A DNA stretch of 54,047 nt from Rhodospirillaceae bacterium (GTDB lineage: Bacteria; Pseudomonadota; Alphaproteobacteria; GCA-2746255), in contig NVWO01000032.1 in NCBI GenBank assembly GCA_002746255.1, positions 1 through 54,047 of the forward strand, written 5' to 3'. Positions 21,501 to 29,541 of this stretch are shown one piece after another. The first letter of the stretch is position 1; each line of letters begins with the position of its first letter. The notes under the pieces were generated by a model, which was given only the letters and a program-made list of their open reading frames with translations, did no database searches and was not told the DNA's origin. The position numbers and the translations under genes were made by a program.

Positions 21501-23102
21501 GCCCCGATAGTGATCGGAAAGCACGGCAAGGGGGGCGTCGTCGCCCATGGAGCCGGTCGCTTCCTTCGCGTCTTCGGCCATGGGGTGAAGCAGAAGTTCG
21601 ATTTCTTCCAGGGTGAAGCCAAACGCGGCCTGGTGGGTGCGCAGGGCCTCGTGTGTGTAGGTGCTTTTCTCGGGCGCGGCGCTTTTGACCAAGGTGTCGG
21701 ATTTGATGATATTTTTTAGCCACTTTCCGTAGGGATGTTCTGCTGCCAGCATGTCGCGGAGTTCGCGGTCATGATAGAAGCGCCCCTCGTCCAGATTGAT
21801 GCCGATGATCTGGCCGGGGCCAACGCGTCCCTTTTCCACAACTTCGGATTCATCCGCCCACACCATGCCGGCCTCGGAACCGACGATAAGCAGACCATCG
21901 CCGGTAATCGTGTAGCGCAGCGGGCGAAGGCCGTTGCGGTCCATGCCGGCGATGACCCACCGCCCGTCCGTTGCGGTGACGGCTGCCGGTCCGTCCCATG
22001 GTTCGGAGATGCAGTTGCAGTAATGGAAAAGTTCCCGATGCTTTTGCGGCAGGATAGTCTTGTTCGACCACGAATCCGGAATCATCACGACTTTTGCGAG
22101 CGGCGCCGTTCGTCCGGACCGAACCAGCAGCTCAAAGACGGCATCGAGCGCGGCCGAATCCGAGCTTCCTGGCGGGACGACTGGCTTGAGGGCTTCGATG
22201 TGTTCTGCGAAGCGATCGGATTTCATGCGCGCTTCGTGAACGCGCATCCAGTTGATGTTTCCGCGTAGCGTATTGATCTCGCCATTGTGGGCAAGCATGC
22301 GAAACGGCTGTGCGAGCGGCCAGGTTGGAAACGTGTTTGTCGAATAGCGCTGGTGGTAGATTGCAAAGCGCGAAATGAAGCGCTTGTCGAGCAGGTCCGG
22401 ATAAAAATTTGTTAGCTGTTCGGCCAGGAACATGCCTTTGTAAATAATAGAGCGGCAGGAAAGCGAGCAGAAGTAGAAGTCGTTGATATGCTCTTCCTCA
22501 AGCACGCGCTTTTCGATCTTGCGGCGAATGACATAGAGGTCCAGCTCAAACTGATCGGTGTCGACGCCGCGCGAATTGGCGATCATGATCTGCTCGATTT
22601 CCGGGCGTGCCGCGTTCGACTTTTCGCCGATGACGGAGGCATCGAGCGGCACCTGCCGCCAGCCATAGATGCGATAGCCGAAGGCCAGAATCTCGGCCTC
22701 GACGACGGCGCGGCAGGCTTCCTGTGCGGTCAGGCTGGTTTTGGGAAGAAAGACCATGCCAACAGCAAGGCGTCCCTTTTCCGGCCGGTGACCGGTGCGC
22801 GCGATGTGCTCTTTAAAAAATTCCTGAGAGATTTCGACATGGATGCCGGCACCATCCCCCGTCTTGCCATCGGCATCGACGGCACCACGGTGCCACACGG
22901 CCTTGAGCGCGCTGATCCCCGCTTCGACGACGCTGCGCCGGGGCTTGCCATCAATGGAGGCAACCATGCCGACGCCACAGGCATCGTGCTCCTGATCGGC
23001 GCGGTAAAGGCCTGTAGCTTCAAGGTGGGCTGCGTTTGTCCGCCACGCGTCAACGAAGCGTTGGCCGGAATTCTTTTTTTGCAAACTCGGATCCTTCTTC
23101 AT
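18543..23102 (-). CDS. gltB: Glutamate synthase (NADPH) large subunit
   Basis: The 1519-residue GOGAT alpha subunit makes two glutamates from glutamine and 2-oxoglutarate. The N-terminal Ntn amidotransferase nucleophile would be Cys42 in HDACGVGMV, exposed by removal of a short propeptide. The synthase/FMN domain contains GEGGEDPAR, the 3Fe-4S cluster site is CHSNTCPVGIC, and the beta-helix GXGXG domain lies at the end. I use the ATG at 23102 (MKKDPSL); the frame stays open 52 codons upstream, into gltD. It follows gltD by 1 nt. Confidence 0.97.
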   Translation of the reverse strand: MKKDPSLQKKNSGQRFVDAWRTNAAHLEATGLYRADQEHDACGVGMVASIDGKPRRSVVEAGISALKAVWHRGAVDADGKTGDGAGIHVEISQEFFKEHIARTGHRPEKGRLAVGMVFLPKTSLTAQEACRAVVEAEILAFGYRIYGWRQVPLDASVIGEKSNAARPEIEQIMIANSRGVDTDQFELDLYVIRRKIEKRVLEEEHINDFYFCSLSCRSIIYKGMFLAEQLTNFYPDLLDKRFISRFAIYHQRYSTNTFPTWPLAQPFRMLAHNGEINTLRGNINWMRVHEARMKSDRFAEHIEALKPVVPPGSSDSAALDAVFELLVRSGRTAPLAKVVMIPDSWSNKTILPQKHRELFHYCNCISEPWDGPAAVTATDGRWVIAGMDRNGLRPLRYTITGDGLLIVGSEAGMVWADESEVVEKGRVGPGQIIGINLDEGRFYHDRELRDMLAAEHPYGKWLKNIIKSDTLVKSAAPEKSTYTHEALRTHQAAFGFTLEEIELLLHPMAEDAKEATGSMGDDAPLAVLSDHYRGLHHYFRQRFSQVTNPPIDSLRERRVMGLKTRLGNLGNLLEANEGQTRHLELESPVLSNAEFEAVRAHMGKDAIEIDCTFPIKDGENALQNALTRIRQETEDAVRGGIVHVILSDQNVGPEHAAIPMILATGAVHTHLVKQQLRSFTSLNVRSGECLDVHYFAVLIGVGATTVNAYLALETIADRHRRGLFANRTLEECLARYTTAVGNGLLKVMSKMGISVIASYRGGYNFEAVGLSRALVAEFFPSMTSRISGIGLSGIQAKALFLHRRAYEEETVALPIGGSYSVRHGGEAHAVTGNLIHVLQTAVATDSYSTYKKYSEGLRHQPPIQLRDLLDFKPIGQSIPVEEVESITDIRKRFGTGSMSHGALSREAHETLAIAMNRIGGASCSGEGGEDPARAQSLPNGDNANSVIKQIASARFGVTAEYLNNCDEIEIKIAQGAKPGEGGQLPGFKVTEEIALLRHSTPGVTLISPPPHHDIYSIEDLAQLIYDLKQINSHARVCVKLVAEDGIGTIAAGVAKAKADVILISGHCGGTGASPQTSIKYAGIPWEMGLSEVNQVLTLNRLRHRVRLRADGGIRTGRDVVIAAMMGAEEFGVGTTSLIAMGCIMVRQCHSNTCPVGICTQDERLRNKFEGTPEKIVNLFSFIAEEVREILASLGMRSLEEVVGRTDLLAQVSRGSAHLDDLDLNPLLTQPDPGEFPRHCSLKGRNEVPDTLDARMVQDAHAALEKSGKVQLAYNIRNTQRAIGTRLSSMITRRYGMAGLAEDHITVRMRGTAGQSLGAFAVKGLKLEVFGDANDYVGKGLSGGTIVVRPLTASPLVTNENTIVGNTVLYGATSGRLFAAGQAGERFAVRNSGAETVIEGCGSNGCEYMTGGTVVILGGVGDNFAAGMTGGMAFIFDQAGNLSHHINDEMVIYQRIQTTHWEDVLKRLIADHVQQTQSRFAQGLLNDWEQIAPHFWQIVPKEMLNRLDHPITLEETQASA

Positions 23103-23103
23103 T

Positions 23104-24561
23104 TCAGGCGCTCGCCGCAAGTTTCTTGGCGGGCCAGTCTTCGCCCGCCGCTTTTGCCTGGAGATAGGCGTCGATGTTTTCGGCGGCATCGCGCCCGTCG
23201 CGGATTCCCCACACGACAAGCGACGCGCCGCGGACAATGTCGCCAGCGGCAAAAACACTTTCGAGATTGGTCATCATCGTGCGGTAATCGATGGTGATCG
23301 TGCCCCAGCGATTGACTGCCAATTCCGGCGCACCGAAAAGGGCGGGGACTTCTTCAGGGTCAAAGCCGAGGGCCTTGATGACGATGTCCGCGTCCATGGA
23401 AAATTGCGAACCGGTGATCGGTTGCGGCGTTTGCCGCCCGGTTGCGTCCGTATCGCCAAGATGCATGCGGCTGGCGCGGACGCTGGCGACGGTGTCGTCG
23501 CCAAGGAAGGCCACCGGTGCCGAAAGCCAAAGGAATTCGACGCCTTCTTCTTCGGCATGTCGCACTTCGCGTTCGGAGCCGGGCATGTTCTTGCGGTCGC
23601 GTCGATAGAGGCATTTTACGGATTGGGCATCCTGGCGAATGGCTGTGCGGACGCAATCCATTGCCGTATCGCCACCGCCGATAACGACGATGTTTTTGCC
23701 GCTGGCGTTCAGCGTGCCGTCGTCGAAAAGCGGCACATTGTCGCCAAGTCCCTTGCGGTTGCTGGCCGTTAAATAATCGAGGGCCTGCTGGACGCCACCC
23801 AGGCCGGCGCCAGGAAGGGCGATGTCGCGTGCTTTGTAGACGCCCGTTGCGATGAGGATTGCGTCATGGCGCTGTTGGAGCTCCGGGAGGCTGGCGTCGC
23901 GGCCCACCTCGAAATTGCAATGGAACACGATCTTGCCTTCGGCGAGAAGCTTGACGCGCCGTTCGACAATCCATTTTTCAAGTTTGAAACTGGGAATGCC
24001 ATATACGAGCAGGCCCCCGATCCGGTCGTAACGATCGTAGACATGCACCTGATACCCTTTGCGCCGCAATTGTTCTGCAGCGGCAAGGCCGGCCGGCCCG
24101 CCGCCGATGATGCCGACGGATTGCTTGCGCTCCAGCCTCGGCGCTGGCGGTTTGACGAGGCCCATCTCGAAGGCGGTGTCCGTGATGTGTTTTTCGACCG
24201 CGCCGATGGTAACGGAGCCGAAACCCTTTTCGATGACGCAATTGCCTTCACACAACCGGTCCTGGGGGCAGATGCGGCCGCAAATCTCGGGCAGGTTGTT
24301 GGTCGCGGAGGAAAGCGCGTATGCCTCCTCAAGCCGGCCCTCTGCGGTCAGTTTCAGCCAATCGGGAATGTTGTTCGAAACCGGGCAGTGGATCTGGCAG
24401 AAGGGCACGCCGCATTGCGAGCAGCGCCCGGCCTGTTCAACGGCCTTTTCTGAATCATAGGGGCCGAAGATTTCCTGGAAATCATGCCGCCGATCATCGG
24501 CCTCCCGCTTGGCCGGCATGCGTTGGGCCGTGTTGATAAATTTGAGCATGCGTTGGGCCAT
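23104..24561 (-). CDS. gltD: Glutamate synthase (NADPH) small subunit
   Basis: The 485-residue beta subunit passes electrons from NADPH through FAD and 4Fe-4S clusters to GltB. Near the N-terminus lie CSQCGVPFCQIHCP and CGRICPQDRLCEGNC; the FAD motif is GGGPAGLAAAEQL and the NADPH motif GGGDTAMDCVR. The ATG at 24561 follows GGAG. The order gltD-gltB is the reverse of E. coli. A 14-bp direct repeat (GCATGCGTTGGGCC) in the first codons encodes the repeated AQRM. Confidence 0.96.
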   Translation of the reverse strand: MAQRMLKFINTAQRMPAKREADDRRHDFQEIFGPYDSEKAVEQAGRCSQCGVPFCQIHCPVSNNIPDWLKLTAEGRLEEAYALSSATNNLPEICGRICPQDRLCEGNCVIEKGFGSVTIGAVEKHITDTAFEMGLVKPPAPRLERKQSVGIIGGGPAGLAAAEQLRRKGYQVHVYDRYDRIGGLLVYGIPSFKLEKWIVERRVKLLAEGKIVFHCNFEVGRDASLPELQQRHDAILIATGVYKARDIALPGAGLGGVQQALDYLTASNRKGLGDNVPLFDDGTLNASGKNIVVIGGGDTAMDCVRTAIRQDAQSVKCLYRRDRKNMPGSEREVRHAEEEGVEFLWLSAPVAFLGDDTVASVRASRMHLGDTDATGRQTPQPITGSQFSMDADIVIKALGFDPEEVPALFGAPELAVNRWGTITIDYRTMMTNLESVFAAGDIVRGASLVVWGIRDGRDAAENIDAYLQAKAAGEDWPAKKLAASA

Positions 24562-24701
24562 TTGGTGCGGTCTCCGTCCCTTTGGTGTTGCGATGGCTTA
24601 ATCCCTGGCCGGGCTTGCGCGGATGGGCACTGGGACGCGAAGGCCATAGAGGGACGCTCATGGCCATGGGTGTGCGAAGGTTGAAAAGAGGAAGGCGAAT
24701 T

Positions 24702-24911
24702 ATGTCAATATTATTTACCTACTGCAAGGAAATCTACCGGATGACACGTAAAACCATCGGGGGCCCACTGTATATTGGAGAATTTAGTACACAAACAGGA
24801 CTATTTTTTCCATTTTTCGGAAGAAACATAAGCGAGCAGCTTTTTGCCTATCTTGATGACAGGGGATGCCTCATGGTGATGCGGCGTCACAAGGGGGATA
24901 GATCGCCTTGA
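24702..24911 (+). CDS. Possible small hypothetical protein upstream of uppP
   Basis: The 346 bases between gltD and uppP hold one candidate ORF of 69 residues beginning MSILFTYCKEIYRMTR. It has AGGAAGG 7 nt before the ATG, and its stop TGA overlaps the uppP TTG start (TTGA), an arrangement typical of coupled genes. Against it: I recognise no family, and the stretch is clearly more AT-rich than its neighbours, as a promoter region would be. The rest of the gap (24562-24701) shows nothing I can name. Confidence 0.3.
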   Translation: MSILFTYCKEIYRMTRKTIGGPLYIGEFSTQTGLFFPFFGRNISEQLFAYLDDRGCLMVMRRHKGDRSP

Positions 24912-25726
24912 TTTTATTGCATATCGTCATGCTTTCCCTTGTCCAGGGGATCACTGAATTTCTTCCTATCAGTTCCCAGGCCCATTTGATCCTGGCCTCC
25001 AAGGGGTTGGGCTGGCCGGACCAGGGGCTGTTGATCGACGTTGCCCTTCATATCGGTACCCTGGCGGCGGTGCTGGTCTATTGCTGGCGGGATGTCTGGC
25101 GGATGGCGCGGGGCCTGGGCCAGGCTTTTGGCGGCACGGTTGATGCGGGTGCCCGTCTTGGCCTGCAGGTGATTTTGGCGACGCTGCCGGTGGTGGTGGC
25201 CGGCTATTTCCTGATCGATCAGGTGGTCCATTTCCGCGACCCGCTGGTCATCGGCTGGACGACCCTTGTTTTTGGCGTTTTGCTCTACTTGGCCGACCGT
25301 TTTGGCCTTCGCGTTCGCCGGGTTGAACATATGGGTTTTGCCGGGGCCTTTGCCATCGGCCTGGCCCAGGTCTGTGCGCTGGTACCGGGCACCAGCCGTT
25401 CCGGTGTGACGATGACGGCGGCCCGGATGCTTGGCTTTGAGCGTGAAGAAGCGGCGCGGTTTTCGCTGCTTCTCGCCATTCCGGCAATCCTTGGTGCCGG
25501 GACCCTGGAAGGGATGCATCTTTATGAAATGGAGAATGTGCAGCTGACTCAGGATGCGTTTCTCGGCGCCGCCCTCGCCTTTGTTACGGCGCTTGGGGCC
25601 ATTTCCCTGATGATGCGGTGGCTGCGGCGCGCCAATTTCACGCCCTTTGTCTTGTACCGGGTGGTGCTGGGCGCAGGCCTTCTGGCCTTTGTTTATTGGG
25701 GAATTTTGCCGAGCGACCTGTTTTAA
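24908..25726 (+). CDS. uppP: Undecaprenyl-diphosphatase (bacitracin resistance)
   Basis: UppP (BacA) dephosphorylates undecaprenyl diphosphate to recycle the lipid carrier of peptidoglycan and LPS synthesis. The 272-residue membrane protein has the catalytic blocks QGITEFLPISSQAHL (residues about 13-27) and PGTSRSG. About eight hydrophobic segments are visible. The start is a TTG at 24908 with AAGGGGG upstream. The normal SS-x-x-H spacing is kept. Confidence 0.94.
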   Translation: MILLHIVMLSLVQGITEFLPISSQAHLILASKGLGWPDQGLLIDVALHIGTLAAVLVYCWRDVWRMARGLGQAFGGTVDAGARLGLQVILATLPVVVAGYFLIDQVVHFRDPLVIGWTTLVFGVLLYLADRFGLRVRRVEHMGFAGAFAIGLAQVCALVPGTSRSGVTMTAARMLGFEREEAARFSLLLAIPAILGAGTLEGMHLYEMENVQLTQDAFLGAALAFVTALGAISLMMRWLRRANFTPFVLYRVVLGAGLLAFVYWGILPSDLF

Positions 25727-25781
25727 GCCGCAACCTGTCTGAAACCAGCGGTCTTAAACCTGCCGGCTCCAAGCCGTTGTT

Positions 25782-26735
25782 TCAGGCGCGGTGGGTCTTG
25801 CCGCCACCGGGGCGAAAACGGGCAAGCTGGTTCGGCAACGCAATCTCAAGAGGCGTCGGCGCAATTCCCAGATCGGCAAAGCCTTTCACCGACCGGCTGA
25901 CGACGTTGTCGTTTTCCAGCAGGCGGATTTGATCGCGCGTAAGCGGCGGTACGGGCAGGAATTCCAGAAAAAATGCCGCCAGCCGCGCGACCGCGAAGGG
26001 CACAGGTAGCAACGCGCGCCGCCGTTCGATGGTTTTCAGGATCGCTTCCATCAACGCCCGGAAGGTATAGGTTTCGGGCCCGCCAAGTTCGATGATTTCG
26101 CCGTCATGACCGTCCAGGGCGCAGGCAATCGCGTCGGCGACGTCCCAGACGGCGACCGGCTGCAGGCGTGTCTTGCCGCCGCCGATCAGGGGAAGAAAGG
26201 GGGCGAGGCAGGCCATCGCCGCAAAACGGTTAAAAAACAGGTCCTCCGCTCCAAAAATAACGCCCGGCCGTAGCAGCACGGCTTTTGGAAAGGCAGCGCG
26301 GACCGCCGTTTCGCCGGCCGCTTTCGTTTGCGCATAGTGCGACGCCGCCTTTGGATCGGCGGCAAGGGAGGAAATCTGTATGAGGGTGGGCGTTTTTGCT
26401 TCCCTGGCCGCCGCAGCAATGCGCTCGGCCCCTTCGACATGGACGGCGCGGAAGGTCTGGTGCCCACGCTCAAAGAGGATGCCGACGAGGTTGATCACGG
26501 CGTCCGCGCCCTGGACGGCGCGGGCCACCGATGCGTCGTCGCGTATGTTTGCCTGTACGGGGACGATCTGGCCGACATCGCCAAGCGGCGTCAGAAATGC
26601 GGCGGCTTCCGGGTTGCGGACGGCAACGCGCACGCGTGCGCCGCTTGCCGCCAGTCGCCTGACGACGTAACGACCGAGAAAGCCGGAACCGCCGAAAACG
26701 GTGATGACGCGTGTTGTTCTGAACCCGACTGTCAT
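25782..26735 (-). CDS. Complex I NDUFA9 subunit family protein (atypical SDR)
   Basis: A 317-residue atypical short-chain dehydrogenase of the family that includes the mitochondrial complex I subunit NDUFA9, common in alphaproteobacteria. It has the NADP-binding start ITVFGGSGFLGRYVVRRL, INLVGILFERG and the PGVIFGAEDLFFNRF stretch. Whether it assists NADH dehydrogenase in this organism is inference. I use the ATG at 26735; the longer frame adds residues that do not fit the family. It converges on uppP. Confidence 0.9.
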   Translation of the reverse strand: MTVGFRTTRVITVFGGSGFLGRYVVRRLAASGARVRVAVRNPEAAAFLTPLGDVGQIVPVQANIRDDASVARAVQGADAVINLVGILFERGHQTFRAVHVEGAERIAAAAREAKTPTLIQISSLAADPKAASHYAQTKAAGETAVRAAFPKAVLLRPGVIFGAEDLFFNRFAAMACLAPFLPLIGGGKTRLQPVAVWDVADAIACALDGHDGEIIELGGPETYTFRALMEAILKTIERRRALLPVPFAVARLAAFFLEFLPVPPLTRDQIRLLENDNVVSRSVKGFADLGIAPTPLEIALPNQLARFRPGGGKTHRA

Positions 26736-26845
26736 AAACCCATCCCGTTCTTTGGAAAAAGTGCCCTGTGGCGCATTTCTTTTCTTTTCAGCCACGTACC
26801 TATTATATATGAACACGCGAGGCAACGGCGGCAAACGCCAGCGCT

Positions 26846-26932
26846 GCCCAGGTGGCGGAATTGGTAGACGCGCTAGCTTCAGGTGCTAGTGGCCGTAAGG
26901 TCGTGGAAGTTCGAGTCTTCTCCTGGGCACCA
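26846..26932 (+). tRNA. tRNA-Leu(CAG)
   Basis: An 87-nt class II tRNA. The acceptor stem GCCCAGG pairs with CCTGGGC, discriminator A, and CCA is encoded (26930-26932). The anticodon stem is CTAGC/GCTAG, the loop TTCAGGT, anticodon CAG at 26880-26882. A variable arm (TGGCCGTAAGGTCG) typical of tRNA-Leu follows, then the T loop TTCGAGT. rnd, an exonuclease acting on tRNA 3' ends, lies directly downstream. Confidence 0.97.
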
Positions 26933-26940
26933 TTTTTACA

Positions 26941-26963
26941 GGGATCGTCGGATCCCATTCTTT
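26941..26963 (+). terminator. Probable terminator after tRNA-Leu
   Basis: GGGATC and GATCCC flank a 4-nt loop at 26941-26956, followed by ATTCTTTT. The stem is short (6 bp) and the T-run is interrupted, so this is a weak candidate. Confidence 0.45.
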
Positions 26964-26996
26964 TCACGCACATGTCTCCCGTTGGAAGGTGGCCGT

Positions 26997-27040
26997 CCGG
27001 GGGACAATGAACCGGGGCAATAAGCCGGGGGACAATGGAA
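26997..27040 (+). repeat. Three imperfect tandem repeats before rnd
   Basis: CCGGGGGACAATGAA (26997-27011), CCGGGGCAATAAG (27012-27024) and CCGGGGGACAATGGAA (27025-27040) lie head to tail, running into the rnd ATG. The first and third copies are nearly identical. Each offers a G-rich Shine-Dalgarno-like run. Confidence 0.85.
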
Positions 27041-27651
27041 TGAGCATCGAACTACATAAGGGCGATCTGCCCGACGGCCTGGATTTTGGCGAATGCGTCG
27101 CCATTGATACGGAAACCCTTGGCCTGCGTCCACACAGGGACCGGCTGTGCCTGGTGCAGCTTTCCGCAGGCGACGGCAATGCGCATCTCGTCCAATTCGC
27201 AAAAGACACGTATGACGCGCCAAATCTGAAAAGAATCCTCGCCGATAAGAACGTAACGAAGATTTTCCATTTTGGCCGTTTCGATCTGGCCATCCTTCAG
27301 CGTTATCTCGGCGTTCTTGCTGAGCCGGTCTTTTGCACGAAAATCGCGTCGCGTCTTGCGCGCACCTATACGGACCGTCACGGGTTGAAGGACATTTGTC
27401 GCGAGTTGTTGAGCGTGGACATATCAAAGCAGCAGCAATCCTCGGATTGGGGCGCGGCGGAATTGACCCAGGCGCAGCGGAATTATGCGGCGTCCGATGT
27501 GCTTTACCTGCACCAGCTTCGCGAGAAACTCCTTGAGATGCTGACGCGGGAAGGGCGCCTTGGGCTTGCGGAGGCCTGTTGCAGTTTTCTGCCTTCCCGG
27601 GCCTTGCTTGACCTGGCTGGGTGGGCGGATGAGGATATTTTCCACCACTAG
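27040..27651 (+). CDS. rnd: Ribonuclease D-type 3'-5' exonuclease (exonuclease domain only)
   Basis: A 203-residue DEDD-superfamily exonuclease with Exo I in IDTETLG, Exo II in FHFGRFDLAIL and Exo III in NYAASDVLYL (the DEDDy form). It lacks the HRDC domains of E. coli RNase D (375 aa) and matches the short alphaproteobacterial form. The expected role is trimming tRNA and small RNA 3' ends. I chose the ATG at 27040, after the tandem repeats. Confidence 0.9.
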   Translation: MSIELHKGDLPDGLDFGECVAIDTETLGLRPHRDRLCLVQLSAGDGNAHLVQFAKDTYDAPNLKRILADKNVTKIFHFGRFDLAILQRYLGVLAEPVFCTKIASRLARTYTDRHGLKDICRELLSVDISKQQQSSDWGAAELTQAQRNYAASDVLYLHQLREKLLEMLTREGRLGLAEACCSFLPSRALLDLAGWADEDIFHH

Positions 27652-27774
27652 TTCCACCTGCTGGTTTCACCGCCAGGCGGCCATTGATTTCGGCACCGGT
27701 CCTGGTCGTATGGCATTGATTTTTCAGGCGTTCAGGGCCATACTCGCCACGTTTTTATGCGTCTAGAGGGAAGT

Positions 27775-28752
27775 ATGAAAGCTAAGACAAAGCCGGACAG
27801 CACCCCGGACGGTCTTGCCGCCGCGCGCCGCGTGTTTGCGATGGAAGCGGAAGGCATCTCGCGCTTTGCTGCCTCGCTTGGGCAGGAATTTACGGACGCG
27901 CTCGATCGGCTGGCTGCCGTAACGGGGCGCGTCGTCGTGACCGGCATCGGCAAAAGCGGCCATATCGCGCGCAAGATTGCTGCTACCCTGGCGTCTGTCG
28001 GGACGCCGGCTTTTTTCGTGCATCCGGCCGAGGCCAGCCACGGAGACCTCGGCATGATTACGCCGAAGGATGCCGTGCTTGCCCTTTCGAATTCCGGCGA
28101 AACCAAGGAACTTGCCGACCTTCTTGCCTATACGCGGCGCTTCGCCATTCCATTGATTGCGGTGACGGGGAAGGCGAATAGTTCGCTGGCTGAAACGGCG
28201 GACGTGACGTTGCTGTTGCCGGGTGCGCCGGAAGCCTGCCCATTTGGGCTGGCGCCGACGACGTCGACAACGGTGATGCTGGCGCTTGGGGATGCCCTGG
28301 CCGTGGCTCTGCTTGAACGCAAGGGCTTTACAGCCGATGCGTTTCAGGTGCTTCACCCCGGCGGGCAATTGGGGCGCAATCTGCTTCGGGTTTCCGATGT
28401 GATGCATGGGGGTGAAAAAATCCCCCTGGTTGATCGGGACGCGCCGATGGCTGATGCCTTGCTCACCATGACAATGTGCAGCTTCGGCTGCATCGGCGTC
28501 TTGCAAAACGACGTTAAACTTATCGGTATTATCACCGATGGCGATTTGCGGCGGCACATGGGCGATCTTCTTGAGAAGACGGCGGCGGACGTGATGACGG
28601 GGAACCCGAAGACGATCCGCCCGAACGCGCTGGCGGCAGAGGCGCTCGGCTATATGAACGCGAAGACGATCACGAGCCTTTTCGTGGTTGAGGATGCCCG
28701 ACCGGTGGGCATTCTCCATATTCACGATTGCCTGCGCGCCGGCATTGCCTAA
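27775..28752 (+). CDS. kdsD: Arabinose-5-phosphate isomerase
   Basis: KdsD isomerises ribulose 5-phosphate to arabinose 5-phosphate, the precursor of the LPS sugar Kdo. The 325-residue protein has an SIS domain (GIGKSGHIARKIAATLAS, HPAEASHGDLGM, SNSGET) and two C-terminal CBS domains (from about residue 205). The ATG at 27775 has AGAGGG upstream; an in-frame ATG at 27757 has no ribosome site. It heads the LPS transport cluster; kdsC, which usually follows, is absent. Confidence 0.95.
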   Translation: MKAKTKPDSTPDGLAAARRVFAMEAEGISRFAASLGQEFTDALDRLAAVTGRVVVTGIGKSGHIARKIAATLASVGTPAFFVHPAEASHGDLGMITPKDAVLALSNSGETKELADLLAYTRRFAIPLIAVTGKANSSLAETADVTLLLPGAPEACPFGLAPTTSTTVMLALGDALAVALLERKGFTADAFQVLHPGGQLGRNLLRVSDVMHGGEKIPLVDRDAPMADALLTMTMCSFGCIGVLQNDVKLIGIITDGDLRRHMGDLLEKTAADVMTGNPKTIRPNALAAEALGYMNAKTITSLFVVEDARPVGILHIHDCLRAGIA

Positions 28753-28830
28753 ACGAAAGCGGCCAGCCTTTGCCAAGGCCAAAGGTGACGGTTTTTCGTC
28801 CCTGCGCGTGGCGCGTGCGGGGGAGAATTT

Positions 28831-29541
28831 GTGGAGTGGCAGGGCATGAAACGGTTGAGCCGCCGGATGCGGCGCCTGGGTCGCGCGGGTCGTCTGAGCC
28901 GTCTGGACCGGTTGCGCGGCCCACGTGATTTATCAGGCATCCGCCCCCATGCACGCCGCGGTCGGTATGTAGGCATATTGAAATTGCTGTTGCCGGCCAT
29001 TGCGGCGGTTCTTATTGCGCTTGTCGCGTTTTGGCCGCAGCTTCGCGATCGCACCAATGAATTCCGGGTGCAATTCGTTACCATCGGTTCAGAAGAGGCA
29101 GAGACCGTTCAGATGATCAACCCACGTTTCCTAGGCCTTGATAAGGCTGATCGGCATTACACGATTACGGCAGGTCGGGCGATACAGATGGACGACGGGC
29201 GTATCAATCTTGAAAACCCGAGGGGCGACATGGTGCTTGCGGGTGGGGCGTGGGTTGTGGTTTCAGGCAATACGGGCACCTATTACAAGGCGCGCCAAGT
29301 GCTGGACCTGGTGGGGAACGTCAATCTCTACCATGATTCGGGGTATGAATTTCATACTGAGAAGGCCAGCATCAACCTTCAGGAAGGAACGGCGGCGGGC
29401 GATATGCCGACAACGGGTCAGGGGCCTGCCGGCCATGTTCAGTCCGAGGGCTTTCGAATTTTTGATCAAGGTGATCGCGTCCACTTCACCGGCAAGGCCC
29501 GGCTGATTCTTTATGGCGAGGAAGGGACGGCCGTCCAATGA
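28831..29541 (+). CDS. lptC: LPS export ABC transporter periplasmic protein LptC
   Basis: LptC is the bitopic inner-membrane component that passes LPS from LptB2FG to LptA. The 236-residue protein has an arginine-rich cytoplasmic start, one membrane segment (about residues 47-67) and a beta-jellyroll periplasmic domain. The start is GTG at 28831 behind GGGGGAG; an ATG five codons later is the alternative. The cytoplasmic tail is long and rich in RLxR repeats. Its stop overlaps the lptA start. Confidence 0.9.
   Translation: MEWQGMKRLSRRMRRLGRAGRLSRLDRLRGPRDLSGIRPHARRGRYVGILKLLLPAIAAVLIALVAFWPQLRDRTNEFRVQFVTIGSEEAETVQMINPRFLGLDKADRHYTITAGRAIQMDDGRINLENPRGDMVLAGGAWVVVSGNTGTYYKARQVLDLVGNVNLYHDSGYEFHTEKASINLQEGTAAGDMPTTGQGPAGHVQSEGFRIFDQGDRVHFTGKARLILYGEEGTAVQ

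Noticed and set aside
26941-26956. GGGATC/GATCCC as an attachment site
   Set aside because: It is a simple inverted repeat after tRNA-Leu, better explained as a weak terminator; no second copy or integrase is seen.
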